Below, in pieces: positions 47,175 to 59,040 of a DNA stretch of 64,000 bases. Source of the stretch: Saccharum officinarum (Eukaryota > Streptophyta > Magnoliopsida > Poales > Poaceae); the NCBI GenBank assembly GCA_020631735.1, contig CM036160.1, positions 108,961,250 to 109,025,249 on the forward strand. The letters are read 5' to 3'. The notes below the pieces were generated by a model. It saw only the letters and a program-made list of their open reading frames with translations. It made no database searches and was not told the origin of the DNA. Each line of letters starts with the position of its first letter. Positions within the stretch are counted from its first letter, which is position 1. The translations under genes were made by a program, and so were the position numbers.

Positions 47175-50100
47175 TTACACAAGTACTGACGGTTCAGGAG
47201 GAGACTGATCCGACTTATTAGACGTGTTTCTTGCAAGGAATTCAAGAACATGTTTTACCGACTCCCTTGGCTTTTCGACATGAGGAATATGACCACACAG
47301 CCGGACCTGCCTCAGAATTGCATCTGGGAGTTCCTGATGCAACCTCTGCAGAGAGATACAAATAGCGTGAGCATATATCTGGTAGGGCACATACTGATGC
47401 CGTGACGCTGCTTTATGCTGTTATTATGTTGACATGGCATTAGCTTTCCTCGCGGTTTAAATAGCAATAGCACTTGAATTTGGTGCTCCGAGTGTTTTTA
47501 TTACCCCGCAAAGCATAACATATCAACTTACATATGCTAGTTTGCTGCTTATTATTCCATCATCCTCTCCCCACATGATCAGGCATTTATGCTTCACCTG
47601 TAAACAAAAATAGGAACATCATTAGTAATGTATCTGTTCAACTGAACCCATTCCAGTTACTTTCATGCCTGACTTCGATCCAGAAAGGCCAGATCATACA
47701 CGCCATTTTTATTACAGTGACAGCAGTGGCGGAGCCAAAAATTATGGACAGGGGGGCCGGTCCAAAGAGTTTCAACCATAAAATAACTGAGTGTAGCTTA
47801 TTTGTTTGGATTTTTACACTGTGGATGGGCTCATCCAAAGATAAAATGCAAATTTGTGTGATTTTATTGTCCAGAAGTCATCAAAAAATATATAACAAAG
47901 CTTTTATTACATCCTTCTAATATAGATCATTAAATTATCTATTACATAAAAAAAGTTTGCACTTATGTTGGGGGGGGGGGGGGGGGGGGGGGGGCTGGCT
48001 CCGCCAGTGAGTGACAGCATTATATAGTATACTATAAAGCTATGATGGAGCACGCAGCATCCCTTCTCTGTAATCTTGGCAAGAGTATGACGGAACAACA
48101 GTGCAACAACTATTGGTGTTTTCACGAAGATGAAATATTCAAGGTACTGCATTTTCTCACCCAATAGGTTTGGTTAATGACAAGGAAGCAATTCAAAGCC
48201 CTTATACAGATAACAAAAAATATATCTTGTCAAATGTACACTTGCCCTTATCAGCTTTCTCCGAAAATTTCGGTAAAATGACCAAAAGGTTAGACCCATG
48301 CAAGGGTTAAATCATAACCTTGGGAGGGAGACCAATTCTTACCAATACTTGTTTAAGCAGTATCCCAACTTATATCGGCTTCTAGATGGGGCACACAGTA
48401 AGATGGACCCAATAAGAGCAAACTTTTTCTGGCAGGGGGCTGAGGAAAAAACACAAGTACCACATGGCCAGGTGGGAAATGATGACAAGACCAAAATACC
48501 AAGGAGGTCTAGGGATAATCAACACAAAAGTAATGAATGAGTGTTTACTAGTTAAACGGATTTGGAAAATTATGCAGGGCTCTGAGGACACATGCTTAAA
48601 TATATGCCAAATGGGAACTTCTTCAATTCTAAACACAAAGGCACATAGCAACTTGGGCAGGGGCTACAAAAAGTTAAGCACCTATTCAAATGGGGGGCCA
48701 CCTTCAACGTGAAGAATGGCTGCAAAGCTTACTTCTGGCAGGATGTATGGTTGGGATACACCTCTACAGATGGCGGAGCCTGAAAATATGATAAAACTAG
48801 CTTTATTACTAGATTAATCACAGTTTTGGTCAGCTAATACTAGCCACTGGAGATAGATGGGCCATGAGGCCGTTACATGCGCAGTTTCCAGGGAACCAAG
48901 CTTACAATATCTACCTTCTTCGGACGGACTGTTTAGACTTGCAAATATATATGTAAAACCTTCATTAATCTTCTTAGCCAGGAGGGGGAGCCCAGTATGG
49001 ACTCTACTAGGCTCCACCGGTGCTACAGAAGAAGTGCCCTGAACTCTATCGGATTGCAGAGAGCTCTTCGGCACGGAGGCTGAGTAGTGGTCATCACCTG
49101 CCCTATGACAAGTCTTGCATGGTGCATCCTGAGGGACGTCTTTAACTGAACCGCCCACCCGATCTCTTGATTGGACTTCATGCGAAGTTGGATAAACGTC
49201 AGTCGTCAGACTACACATCCCTCAAACATCTATGTTCCTGTTTGCAGGTCTCTCGCCTGGGCCATATGGACCAAACGCAACAAGATGGTGATTGAAAAGG
49301 TTTTCCCAAGCAAACCTTCTGATGTGACATTTTCAGATTCATCATTTTCTGTAGAAGTGGTCTATCCTGATCAAACCAAAGGACAAGGAAGGATATGACA
49401 AGATCATGGAGATCATCTATGGCTGGATGAACAACTTTAAACCCCAAATTTAGTCATTTCTTATATTAGTGAATTATAATTGTCAATAGGCTAGAAGATT
49501 GCTTTGCCTTTTGGATGCTTTCTTGTAAGCTGGTGTTCCCAGCCGTACTTTGTTACTCTTACCGCATTCTTAAAACAAGAACAAAAATATATCTAGGATA
49601 AAAGGAAGCAATCCTGAGAGATAAAGGAAAAGCTAAATGATCATAACTAGCATCAAAGAAACTATGGAAGTCATCCTTCCTCATGCTATGGTGCTGTTCT
49701 TGGTTTTACTTATATCTTACTTGCTCCATCCTGAAAGATAAGTCCTAGGAATTCTAGGACAGATTATGGGGTAATGCAAATGACGCATGTAACCCTCCCT
49801 TAACTATAGAGAGACTTTGTGCTTACCATATTTTGAGCATGATGGTACACACTAATAGCAGGGATGCATGTGATTGGGACTTTGGGATAGTTACTTCACC
49901 TAGAATACCTTATAATTTGGGACAAATTCTGAATGCTTCAATACCTTATATTTCAGAACGGAGGGAGTAGTACATAATTATCAACATGCAGAGAAAGTTT
50001 CATTTAGCATTAGGGTGTTATCATATATAACAGTAGTAGTTAGTAGTTATCATCTCAAGACCATTTTGTCGTGTTGCAGCATTGTCAAAGACAACTGTCA

Positions 50101-52942
50101 TTGTCGAGACTAGTGACTGATAGCTGTCACAATATCATCAGTGCACAGAGGGGGGCGGATGAACTAGAAAAAATAGAAACTTCATCCTTGAACAGTGAAA
50201 AATTCATAAGCAGGGTATTTAAAGAAAAGAACCTGTTTTATTTGGTTTATGACATTATAACCCCCTCTAATCATAAAATCCACTGTAGCATCCTCCCACC
50301 AGGGAAGTAGGCAATGCAGACGGCCAATCTGAAAGGGGAAACATGTCAAAATGCATGACTTCATATGCTCAAGGTACAGAGGAACAGGAAAGCTTGAATA
50401 GCCTGTTTGCAAAATCTATTAGATTAGTTATGGCAATACTTTTGCACTGTTAGGATGTCGAACAGAAAAAAGGAGAATTGGAGTGTCAGATGATAATTTA
50501 TTTTTAATATAATTTTAGCATGAATCAGAAAAGTTTGGATTAATCATGTTTGCTCCCATCAACAGAAACATGATTATTGTACAAGTAGTTCCAACAGGGA
50601 CACTGTTACCGCCAGTTTCTTGCAGCATTGGAGAAAGCAACTTTATTGGAAGAGAAAATGGACTTCTCCCTAATTTCAGAAGGTAGAGAAAACTACTAGA
50701 GCAACAAGTAGAACATGATTTTCTCTTCTTTTCATGTTCTTTTTAAAGTTCAAAGTGATCCATAGAAGCTTACTTGCACCCAATCAAAGAATTCATTTGG
50801 AGTTGTTTTAAATGCCAATCCTGTTGCCAAAAATCGCAATGGAAGACTCTTCAATATAAACACCTGGGGAAGCAAAGAAAACGATCAATTTACTCCAGTA
50901 GTCCAGTCGCCCAGACAATATAGACACACACCACAAGATTTCTTTGATCCAATTAGAGACATTCCTCTTAAGTAGCACAACCATCATTATCGAAAAAAAT
51001 TAGCACAGCCATAACCAATAAGAGATAATATTACTAAGCACCCAATGGAAAATAAAGACATAACGACACAAAAAATAAAACATGTAAAATTGGAAAATTA
51101 AATAAGCTTAGCATGGAAGTCAGAATGACTCACCCCGGCATATGAAACAAATTTAGGCATTCTAGTCATATCTTTTGGGCCCTCAGAGTATACACTTGCA
51201 CCAATGAAGATCAATTTCGAGACCTGTGAAACCAAGCTTAAATTAGCTAATTGGAATATAAAACTCTCAAACTTGTAAGATCAGTCTTGTATGAAGGCTT
51301 GTGGCATAGTAGTCAAAATTCACATAAAAGGAAGCACTACAGATACCTCAGTTTAATCTGTTGTATTACTCTGTAGTCTGCAGTAATAAAGAAATATAGA
51401 CAACAAAACTATTTTGAGCATGTACCGCTTCCGGGTAGTTGACTGAAAAATCAATGGCAACAGCAGCACCAAGGCTGGGCCCGACTAACACCATAGGCCT
51501 TTTGATGTATGATTTCCAGAACTACACATACAAGATAAGTTGTAAGGGTCACATCACTGTAACTAAGAAAATAACAGATCAATGTAACCATTAGATAGTA
51601 GCGTCGGTACACGACAACTCGACAAGAACTGCCTGGTCTTAATTGGCTGAACTGTTAGGCATAGGGAGGAGTGGTGGGTGTGGTGTCTTTTAATGAAATG
51701 ATAAGCAGCTCTCCTACGTGTTCGAGAAAAAAATACAAAAGTGGAAAATAAACTGAAAACTATTGTAGCAATTCAGGAGAAAGTTCTGTATTTTATAACA
51801 TGCCTGGCAAGGACGGTGGATCAGTTATTCTCATGCTAAGTAAGTTGTTACTCTCATGCTAAGTAAGTTGTTGAAATCAGTTACTATAATGCTCTAATGT
51901 TATAAGCAAGTTGTTCAAATCAGCTACTATCAGTACTTGAGTAGCATTCTAGCGTTTGCCATATAAAAATCAGAAATAAGTTCACCACAAGGAAAAGGAC
52001 ACATCATGTGGCAATTAGCAAAAAGTACAGCATCAGTGATAGTACATATATACAGTACCTGATAAAGATGCTCGCGTTTGGATGCAACATCACATGGTGG
52101 CCGTGTTTCTACGAATGAGACAATCAACGATATTACAAGGGGCCTACAAAGTACGAAATTAAAACCTTACCAGGTACAGTACCAAACCAACCAGGTACAG
52201 TAACCAAACCAGATCACATGGTTTACAGGATGGGGCGTACCTAAATCAGAGAAGCCCCAACCAAGGATGTCCACAGCCCAAGCCTCCAATCCGGCCTCCT
52301 CAAGCAAAGGGTAGGTGTATCTCCATTCTAGAACAGAACTGTCGACAATACTTTAAAATGGTCCACACTAATAGTCACATACTCACATAGCAGAAATGCA
52401 GCATTGTATTTTGGGACAGGCTCCAAGACAACGATGATGAGCAGCACTGAAACCAGACCTTTCTAGTTGAACCATGAAATTTGCTGTGGAATGGAACTCA
52501 CCTGTCGAAGCCATGCAGCAGCACGACTGGATCAGCGTCCTGTTGCTGCTTGAGCGGCCTGACACAGCTGCTCGGTATCGCGCTCCCCGAGAAACCGGTC
52601 TGAAGATGGAGATAGGATAAGTTCCGGCTTCAGAGAAACACAGCCATTGCGCATTGAGCGTACGACACAGCACAGTAAAATCGGGAGAAATCGGCTCGCC
52701 TGGACGGGCACGCGCTCGATTCGCTTGGCGAGGCGGATGGCGGCGCCGTCGCGGATGCGCTCCACCGCCTGGGGAAGGAAGGACGGGAACCCGGCCGCGC
52801 TGGTGCCTCTGGCAGTGGCGCCGGCCCCGTCCGGGGCGGAGGCGGCGGTGGAAGCCGCGACCCTGAGGCGGGACCTGGGCGACGCGGCCAGCGGCGGTAG
52901 CGGCAGCGCCGGTAGGGAGGAGGAGGCGAGGAGTAGCGGCAT
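47175..52942 (-). CDS. Alpha/beta-hydrolase fold protein, plastid-targeted, ten exons
   Basis: Exons: 52942-52700, 52599-52502, 52338-52241, about 52109-52060, 51521-51426, 51223-51134, 50863-50774, 50328-50233, 47597-47532, 47345-47175 (TAA). Phases agree throughout, giving 365 residues. Residues 1 to about 45 are Ser/Ala/Leu/Arg-rich, like a chloroplast transit peptide. The oxyanion motif LLHGFD is at about 108-113, VDILGWGFSDL follows, the nucleophile elbow GPSLG puts Ser at 179, the acid lies in WGEDDG (about 299-300), and His 328 in CGHIPHVEKP. All three catalytic residues are present. Intron 1 seems to use a GC donor (CAG|GCGAGC). Other introns are GT-AG. Intron 8 (2.6 kb) hosts a hAT MITE, a LINE and a Stowaway. 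An in-frame ATG upstream (53065) is possible, but the 52942 start gives the better transit peptide. Substrate is unknown: esterase, lipase or pheophytinase-like roles are all possible. Confidence 0.9.
47724..48009. mobile_element. hAT-type MITE with G homopolymer, in hydrolase intron 8
   Basis: Ends CAGTGGCGGAGCC and GGCTCCGCCAGTG with an exact 8-bp duplication AGTGACAG (47716-47723, 48010-48017). A G-run of about 25 lies next to the right end (47970-47994), so the element's length may vary in copies or assemblies. Confidence 0.85.
48280..49570 (+). pseudogene. LINE ORF2 C-terminal remnant, antisense in hydrolase intron 8
   Basis: Plus-strand frames 48298-48790 carry KMDPIRANFFWQGAEEK, MARWEMMTRPKYQGGLGI and MNECLLVKRIWKI, then in another frame FKWGATFNVKNGCKAYFWQDVWLG, the usual LINE order. 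49230-49450 holds the C-terminal CRSLAWAIWTKRNKMVIEKVFPSKPSDV and, after a frameshift, DKIMEIIYGWMNNFKPQI. The ~400 bp between is not clearly LINE. Multiple shifts and stops show that it is old. Confidence 0.8.
49720..49967. mobile_element. Stowaway MITE in hydrolase intron 8
   Basis: 248 bp, ends CTTGCTCCATCCTGAAA and TTTCAGAACGGAGGGAG, TA on both sides. Confidence 0.8.
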
Positions 52943-53225
52943 CTGGTCGAGTTTAGCGGCGCGCTTGCCCGCGCTGGTCGAGGCTTGGAGCTGTGTGCTA
53001 TGTGTGCTCTCCGCTGCAAGGGCGCGAGGACGGTGGAAGCCGCGTGGCGTCGTGTGGTGCCACACTGCTTCGGGCTAGGCACAGATGATCTTTCAACACG
53101 AACGAGGCCAAAACAATGGGAGGGAAAATTGGGGAAAAAGAGAGAATTTTGCGAGGAAGATCTCACTTTTTTTTTTTGGGTAAAGAGAAACACCTCACTT
53201 GGATCGTGAGTTTCCTCGAAATTAA

Positions 53226-53498
53226 GGGCCTGTTTAGATATCAAATTTCACCCTAAATTTCACTATGTAAAAAGAAGATTCTCCGTCACATCAAAATGCC
53301 GGCACATGCATGGAGTACTAAATATAGATGAAATAAAAAAACTAATTGCACAGTTTTGTTGTACTTTACGAGACGAACATTTTGAGCCTAATTAATCAAT
53401 GTTTGGACAAAATTTTACAAATACAAACGAAATGCTACAGTGCAGAATCTTGCACTATGCAAAATCAGCGCCTCCCAATTCAGCCGATCTAAACACGG
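53226..53498. mobile_element. Tourist-like MITE upstream of the hydrolase gene
   Basis: It starts GGGCCTGTTTAGATATC after TAA and ends GATCTAAACACGG. The interior matches the 13092 element (GCCGGCA-ATGCATGGAGTACTAAATATA-type words, ACGAGACGAACATTTTGAG). The right boundary is approximate. Confidence 0.65.
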
Positions 53499-53689
53499 AA
53501 CGTGCTTTGCTAGTGTCCAGAAGTTCTCGTCAATCGTCGTTTCTCACGCGTTTCACACGCCCACGTGCGGCCCGTGCCACCCCAAACATCACCAGCATCG
53601 AGAAATACAGAGAGGGAGCGGCGGATGAGCCAGGAGGAGAAGACACCGAAACGAAGCAACGTAAAACAAGAAGGGAAATGCAACACCCG

Positions 53690-54420
53690 ATCTACTTTTA
53701 AAACGTCTAAATACAACAAATTGTAACATACGTCTGAAAGAAGATGGAACAATTGCAACATGCATCTGAAACACTTACAAAAATACATGAAAAACACTTG
53801 AAAAACATTATAAAACATACGCAACATCCAGATAAAACACTTGCAACATATATGTGAAACATATGCAACATTCAAATAAACACACTTGCAACACACGTCT
53901 AGAAAAAGACAAATGAAACATTGAGAACAAAAGCTTGCAACATACGTGCACAACTATTATAATATGTGCAACATCCCAATCTACTTTTGCAACATCCGCA
54001 TAAGACAATTGCAACATACCTCTGAAATATCTGAAACACTTGAAACATACACTTGCAACATACGCTTTCAGCGCAATATCTCTTTATTGTTTCAGAATGG
54101 AGTCTCGTCGCCGCGTGGAGTTCACTGGTGTAAAGCTTGCCGGTGGCGCGGCGCTCGCCGCTCCAGTGGAGAAGGCGGCGGGTCCACAAGCTCTGGAAGG
54201 CCGCAGCGGGCGAGAGGCACGGTGGAGAGGGAGGAAGACAGGCTGCTGCGCTCTGGGCGGTGGAGATGCCGGCTGGCAGAGTAGAGGCGCGGTCGCCGAG
54301 GCGGCGCGGCGTTGCGGTGATGTGAGTTTTTTAGGACAGTTCGGGCGAGATAAGAGGTGTTTGCTGGGCTGGCGCGGGTGGCCCACCATCTAGAATGTCC
54401 GGCGCAGACGGACGTCCTAT
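53690..54420. repeat. GCAACAT-word array followed by a GC-rich block (likely Mutator-like relic)
   Basis: 53690-54070 has about ten irregular copies of (C/A)TTGCAACATA-type words alternating with TCTGAAACACTT, all on the plus strand. A GC-rich segment (54100-54420) with short frames on both strands follows. The layout, motif array plus GC block, recalls the ends of E2, but I found no inverted repeat pair or target duplication. Confidence 0.5.
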
Positions 54421-55330
54421 TCCAAGAACTACCGGAAAAAATGTCACCCCTACTCGTGTGTTGCAAAATCGGACGTGGATGGGATTTAGACCTTGTTGCA
54501 TCTCCGATAGTCTTTCTTAAATTAAGTTCTTAAAATCATTGTTTAAGAGTTATTTAATAAAAATCATTCTCTATATGCTTTCACTCTTCAAATCGTGTAT
54601 CTACGGGGAGGAGCATGAGCTCGGGAGGAGAACGAGAGCATGGCGAAGAGGAGGACCATGGGAGGAGTTTGGCGGTGACACAAGAAGGATGAGCATGGCA
54701 GCGGCACAAGAAGCGGGAGCTCGATGGTGCGAAGGAGCTAGAGAGGAAGAAGCAGAAGCATGGTAGGAAAAAACTTCTTTCACGTTGTATCCGAGAATCG
54801 GCTCGACTGCGCACGCCCAGTCATAAGAATCAGACTTGAAGCATCGTGTCAGGAGGCATGACTCACTTTTTCACAAGAATCGGACGTAGAAGCGGCTCCA
54901 AAAAATGGCTTCAATCAATCTATATAAATGTTTAAACGTAGGGAGAATATCTCCTATAAATTAACAGTGACCGCGTACCCTGTAGCGTGACGAGAACATA
55001 GAATAGAGCCCACGCTCTTATAAATCAACAATGCTGCTACGTTTGGTGTTTGTTGTGTCTATAGGCTCACTGATATTGTTCTCTTTGCCATTGCCCTTGT
55101 CCTTCTCGCGGGGTTACCTTCTAGTTCCACTTGTTTTCAAAGAGCTATTATAAGATGTTGTTTAAGTAGATGGTTGGTTCGTTGCTAGAACTATAGCACA
55201 ACGCTACACTTTCTTAGTACCTTATTTTGCATGGCATAGATTTTTTTTTTGTCATACTTTACCACATGTGTGACTTCAATTTTACTCACCACACTTTATG
55301 CAGCGGCTACAATTTACATGAGGTTAGACG
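54421..55330. other. Unassigned
   Basis: Low-complexity GAGGAG-rich stretch at 54600-54760 (short frame 54539-54766, no domain). Otherwise nothing recognised. Confidence 0.4.
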
Positions 55331-56235
55331 TGGCAAATTAGAGCATCTCCAGGAATTTCTAAAGCATTCTCCCAATCTAGAATTTTTAACAAGATTACAA
55401 AATACAAAAAAAACCATCTCCTACCTAATTTTTTAGCACTTCGGAAAACCGACGCCCTCACGCGTATAGATACGCGCGATGCCCGTCCGCGTAAACGCTT
55501 CCATCTCCGCTGCAGGCGGTTGAGGCGCGTGTATTTGGTCTCGAGCACGAGCTTGGCGTCGCAGAGCTTCATCTGCACGCGCTCCTCCCGCCACACCTCG
55601 CCGGCTCGGCCATCTGCAAGCTCCGGCACGACGGCAAGGAAGCGGAGCAGTCGCGAGCTCCCAGGGGCAGGGAGGCGGAGGCCCTGGCGCAGGACACGCA
55701 CAGGCGCACAGCGTCGAGGAAGTGTACGCGGGGCCGGCGGCGTCCAGGCTGCCGTCGCGCAACGCGGTGCCAGACGGACGAAGGAGGCGGCAAATGGCCG
55801 ATGAGCGAGTACCCTCATCATCATCAAAGACAAACCATATAGGAGTAGTACTCAAGGACAAGTACGGGAGGCCTACGTAACGTACGTACGCAAGGGAGCT
55901 AGCTGTGCTGCTCATCTCTCACACTGTACCCCACATAAATACGTACACGCCATTGCTGCTGAGCTGAGGACAGCCGGGGGGCGGCACGATCCGACCGGGC
56001 CACCTTTGTGCAGTGTGCGGCCACGTGCAGGGACGCGCGCCGCTGCATCGCCGAGGACCCCAACCTCCTCTGCCGCCTCCGCCTCCGTGACACGGAGCGG
56101 TTCGTCCTCACTCCTCCCCCTCCCGCGCGATCACATGATGGGGATCACGACCTACACCCGCGGGGAGAAGACTGACGTGTACACGGTGGATACCACCAAA
56201 TTTGACTTTTTTCCGCTATTTCTTAGAAATTCTTG
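55331..56235. other. GC-rich region with overlapping open frames, gene fragment candidate
   Basis: Minus frames 55833-55324 (169 codons, includes KLCDAKLVLETKYTRLNRL) and 55915-55433 overlap. A plus segment at 56005-56160 encodes CRDARRCIAEDPNLLCRLRLRD. Any could be a fragment of a real gene, but I recognise no family. An AGAGCATCTCCA word at 55338 may be one end of a Tourist element (compare 57383) with no partner seen. Confidence 0.3.
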
Positions 56236-56994
56236 AGATGAAATTCTTTTTTCCTCCTAATACCTTTTCAGGAGTTGCAAAACTACAAGTTTTTAGGAGG
56301 AAAAAATAGATATGCTTTTACAACACCAACCTAACAAGCTCTAGAATCCCCATAAAAACATTAGTATGGCACCGGTTCTTGTGAAAAAAAGTACAAGTGG
56401 ACGGCACATCTTTACAGTTTTTTGCAAACGAAAAATTAAGCTCAAGATTTGAATGACAAGAAAAACAGACATTTTATATTCTCCTTATTTGCCTTTCATT
56501 TACGACTTGATTTCATCGACTATTTATCCTAAGATCACAAGGGAGCCGAAAGCTCGAAACAACACTTTGTTAATTCCTTCGGTGTCCGTTTTGTGCTTGC
56601 ATGCGAGTGGAAGACGCAACCCAGCAGGCTGTATCACACCTTGCGACTGAAGACGCAACCACCAGAACCCAGAGCACCAGCAGCATCTCCTCTGATTGTT
56701 CACAGGGAGAGCAAGATTGCAAGAACCATCGTTGAATACAGAATACTGTGTTGCTGCCGTACGTTAGCCTATATATTTTGTTCAGCGCAGCGCCCATGTC
56801 ACACCGAACACAAGACAAAGACTATCAAGAGTAATGCTGAGACGATTTTCGACGCGGGGGTTCTAATATCTAATGTGATGCGGCTCAGCTATAACCACGT
56901 CGCAGATGCGCCGATCGATACTCGGAGAGAACTGAAACGTGATAGCGCCGTGTATGTCAGGAACAGGAACCACTGCATGCTGGCAGTGCCTCAC
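56236..56994. other. Unassigned; one open frame of 134 codons (56593-56997, +)
   Basis: The frame has no recognisable domain or codon signature, and ends inside a MITE boundary. Probably not a gene. Confidence 0.3.
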
Positions 56995-56997
56995 TAA

Positions 56998-57240
56998 GGT
57001 GTGTTCACTTCGCGAAAAGTATGTGAAAAGTTACTGTAGCATCTTTCGTTGTTATTTGGCAAAATTTGTCCAATAATGGACTAACTAGGCTCAAAAGATT
57101 CGTCTCGATATTTACAGACAAACTATGCAATTAGTTATCTTTTTTACCTACATTTAATACTATATGCATGCGTCGAAAGATTTGATGTGATGAGTGGAAG
57201 AGGAAATATTTTAAGTTGGGATGGGGAAGTGAACACACCC
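56998..57240. mobile_element. Tourist-like MITE (GGTGTGTTCAC family)
   Basis: 243 bp, ends GGTGTGTTCACTTC and GAAGTGAACACACC, TAA target duplication (56995-56997, 57241-57243). Confidence 0.85.
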
Positions 57241-57706
57241 TAATCCGAGCACTGAGCTTCGATCCTAACGTCTTTTGGGAAGGACTGAAAAGGCTGAATG
57301 GACTGACACTGACTGACCATGGATTGATTTATTTGTCGACACAGGAGCGTCTTTGGGAAGGGACCGGAAGATTCAGACCTAAGAGCATCTCCAACAATTT
57401 ACCTTTCGACTTTGCCATCCTTAATTTTTTGGCAAAATTAAAAAAAAACTCTCTCCAATAATTTAGCATCCTTCCTCCCCATCTTTACCAACTTCACAAA
57501 AATCCCTCTACAGCGCGCATATATGCGCGCGGGTCACGAGCGCGGATCTGCTCTCCTTCCGCGCCGCTCGCTCAAAAGACCTGCTGCTCGCTGTCCTGCT
57601 CAGAGACTGAAAAGACCTGCTGCTAGCGCTGCGATGTCTGTTCGCTGCCCTGCGCCCGGTTGCCCTGCGATGTGTACCGTGAGATGTCTGCGATGTCTGC
57701 TGTGAT

Positions 57707-57982
57707 CAGGGATGAAAACGGTACGGATATTTTCCGACCGTATTCGAGACCGAATCCGTTTAGAGGGGTTTTAATCCGTCCGTATCCGGGTCCGGATATT
57801 TAACATCCGATACCGTATTCGTATTCGAATATTTAAATCACATATTTATGATGTCGATATCCAATCGTATCATATCCGGTATTTTTTATACTATCCGTAT
57901 TCGAATCCGAATCCGGACATAAATATGAAAACAAATACGATATCAGTCATATCCGTCCGTATCCGATCCGTTTTCATCCCTA
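57707..57982. mobile_element. hAT-type MITE, nested
   Basis: 276 bp, ends CAGGGATGAAAACGG and CCGTTTTCATCCCTA, perfect 8-bp duplication GCTGTGAT (57699-57706, 57983-57990). Interior of TATCCG/CGGATA words. Confidence 0.92.
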
Positions 57983-58133
57983 GCTGTGATGGAGCGAAAG
58001 ATGCACTCGCTGCCTGTCTGCTCTGCGTGTCTTGTCTGCTGGCTGTGCTTGAAAATTGCCTGCAGAACCGAACCGCTCTGATAGAGAGTGATACGATGCC
58101 GATACGATACCCCTCTGCAGATGCCAACAGTTA

Positions 58134-58376
58134 GCTCCAGTTTAGATCCAGAAAATTTTACAAAAGAACGGTAGATTTTCCGTCACATCGAATCATTAGA
58201 CGCATGCATGAAGCATTAAATATAGATAAAAAATAAAACTAATTACACAGTTTAGACGAAATGGACGAGACGAATCTTTTAAGCCTAATTAGACCATGAT
58301 TGAACACTAATTGCCAAATAACAACGAAAATGCTACAGTTGCATTTTGCCAAAAATTTTGGCAACTAAACAAGGCC
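58134..58376. mobile_element. Tourist MITE (GGCCTTGTTTAG family), nested
   Basis: 243 bp, ends GCTCCAGTTTAGATCC and AACTAAACAAGGCC, TTA on both sides (58131-58133, 58377-58379). Confidence 0.85.
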
Positions 58377-58761
58377 TTAGCACGGAACTTGCACAAACAT
58401 ATGGCACGGATGTCCAGGTTTCTGCATGCACGAAAAGAGAACGCAAGACGAAGGAAAGGATGCGGCGGCGGCGTTCTGGCGCGCGTCCGCGAAGGGTTTC
58501 GCGCGGAAACCTAGTACCCGCGAAAAAACCCAGTCTGTGGGACCAATTTTCGATTTTGATAAGTCAATTATGCCAAACTCTTGGAGATGTGCCTTTTTTT
58601 CCTCCTCATATTATTTTGGGAGTTAGCAAACGTCATGATTTGAGAAATGAAAAATGTCAAACTGTTGGAGATGCTCTAAAGGCTGTTGAATGGACTTACC
58701 GTTGGTTGATCTACTATTTGTCGACGCAGGAGAGTGGTAACGAGCACCGTCTCTCGACTTA

Positions 58762-59037
58762 GGAGATGTTTAGATCACCAAAGTATTAAAAATAGACTAA
58801 TTAGAAGACTAATTGCATAAATAGAGGCGAATTCGTGAGACGAATTCATTAAGCCTAATTTGTCTATGATTTGCTCATGTGATACTATGCTAATCATGGC
58901 TTAATTATGTTTAATAAATTCTTCTCACAAATTAGCATCCGCTTATGCAATTAGTTTTATAGTTAGCTCATATTTGGTCCTCCTAATTGACCTCCAAACA
59001 TAGACTAAAGATTAGGCATAAAGATCCAAACCCACCC
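58762..59037. mobile_element. Tourist-like MITE (GGATCCAAACACCC-type ends)
   Basis: 276 bp, ends GGAGATGTTTAGATC and GATCCAAACCCACCC, TTA on both sides (58759-58761, 59038-59040). The interior has the grass-typical GACGAATTC and AAGCCTAATT words. Confidence 0.8.
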
Positions 59038-59040
59038 TTA

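Larger units (their letters stand above)
57383..58676. mobile_element. 1.3-kb Tourist/PIF-like element hosting two other MITEs
   Basis: Ends GAGCATCTCCAACA and TGTTGGAGATGCTC with TAA on each side (57380-57382, 58677-58679). Inside lie a hAT MITE (57707) and a Tourist MITE (58134). With these removed it is about 770 bp, mostly GC-rich, with no transposase domain. Confidence 0.75.

Noticed and set aside
53510..53953. 147-codon Cys/Phe-rich minus-strand frame
   Set aside because: The frame is the reverse complement of the GCAACAT/TGAAACAC word array, so its Cys richness is a by-product.
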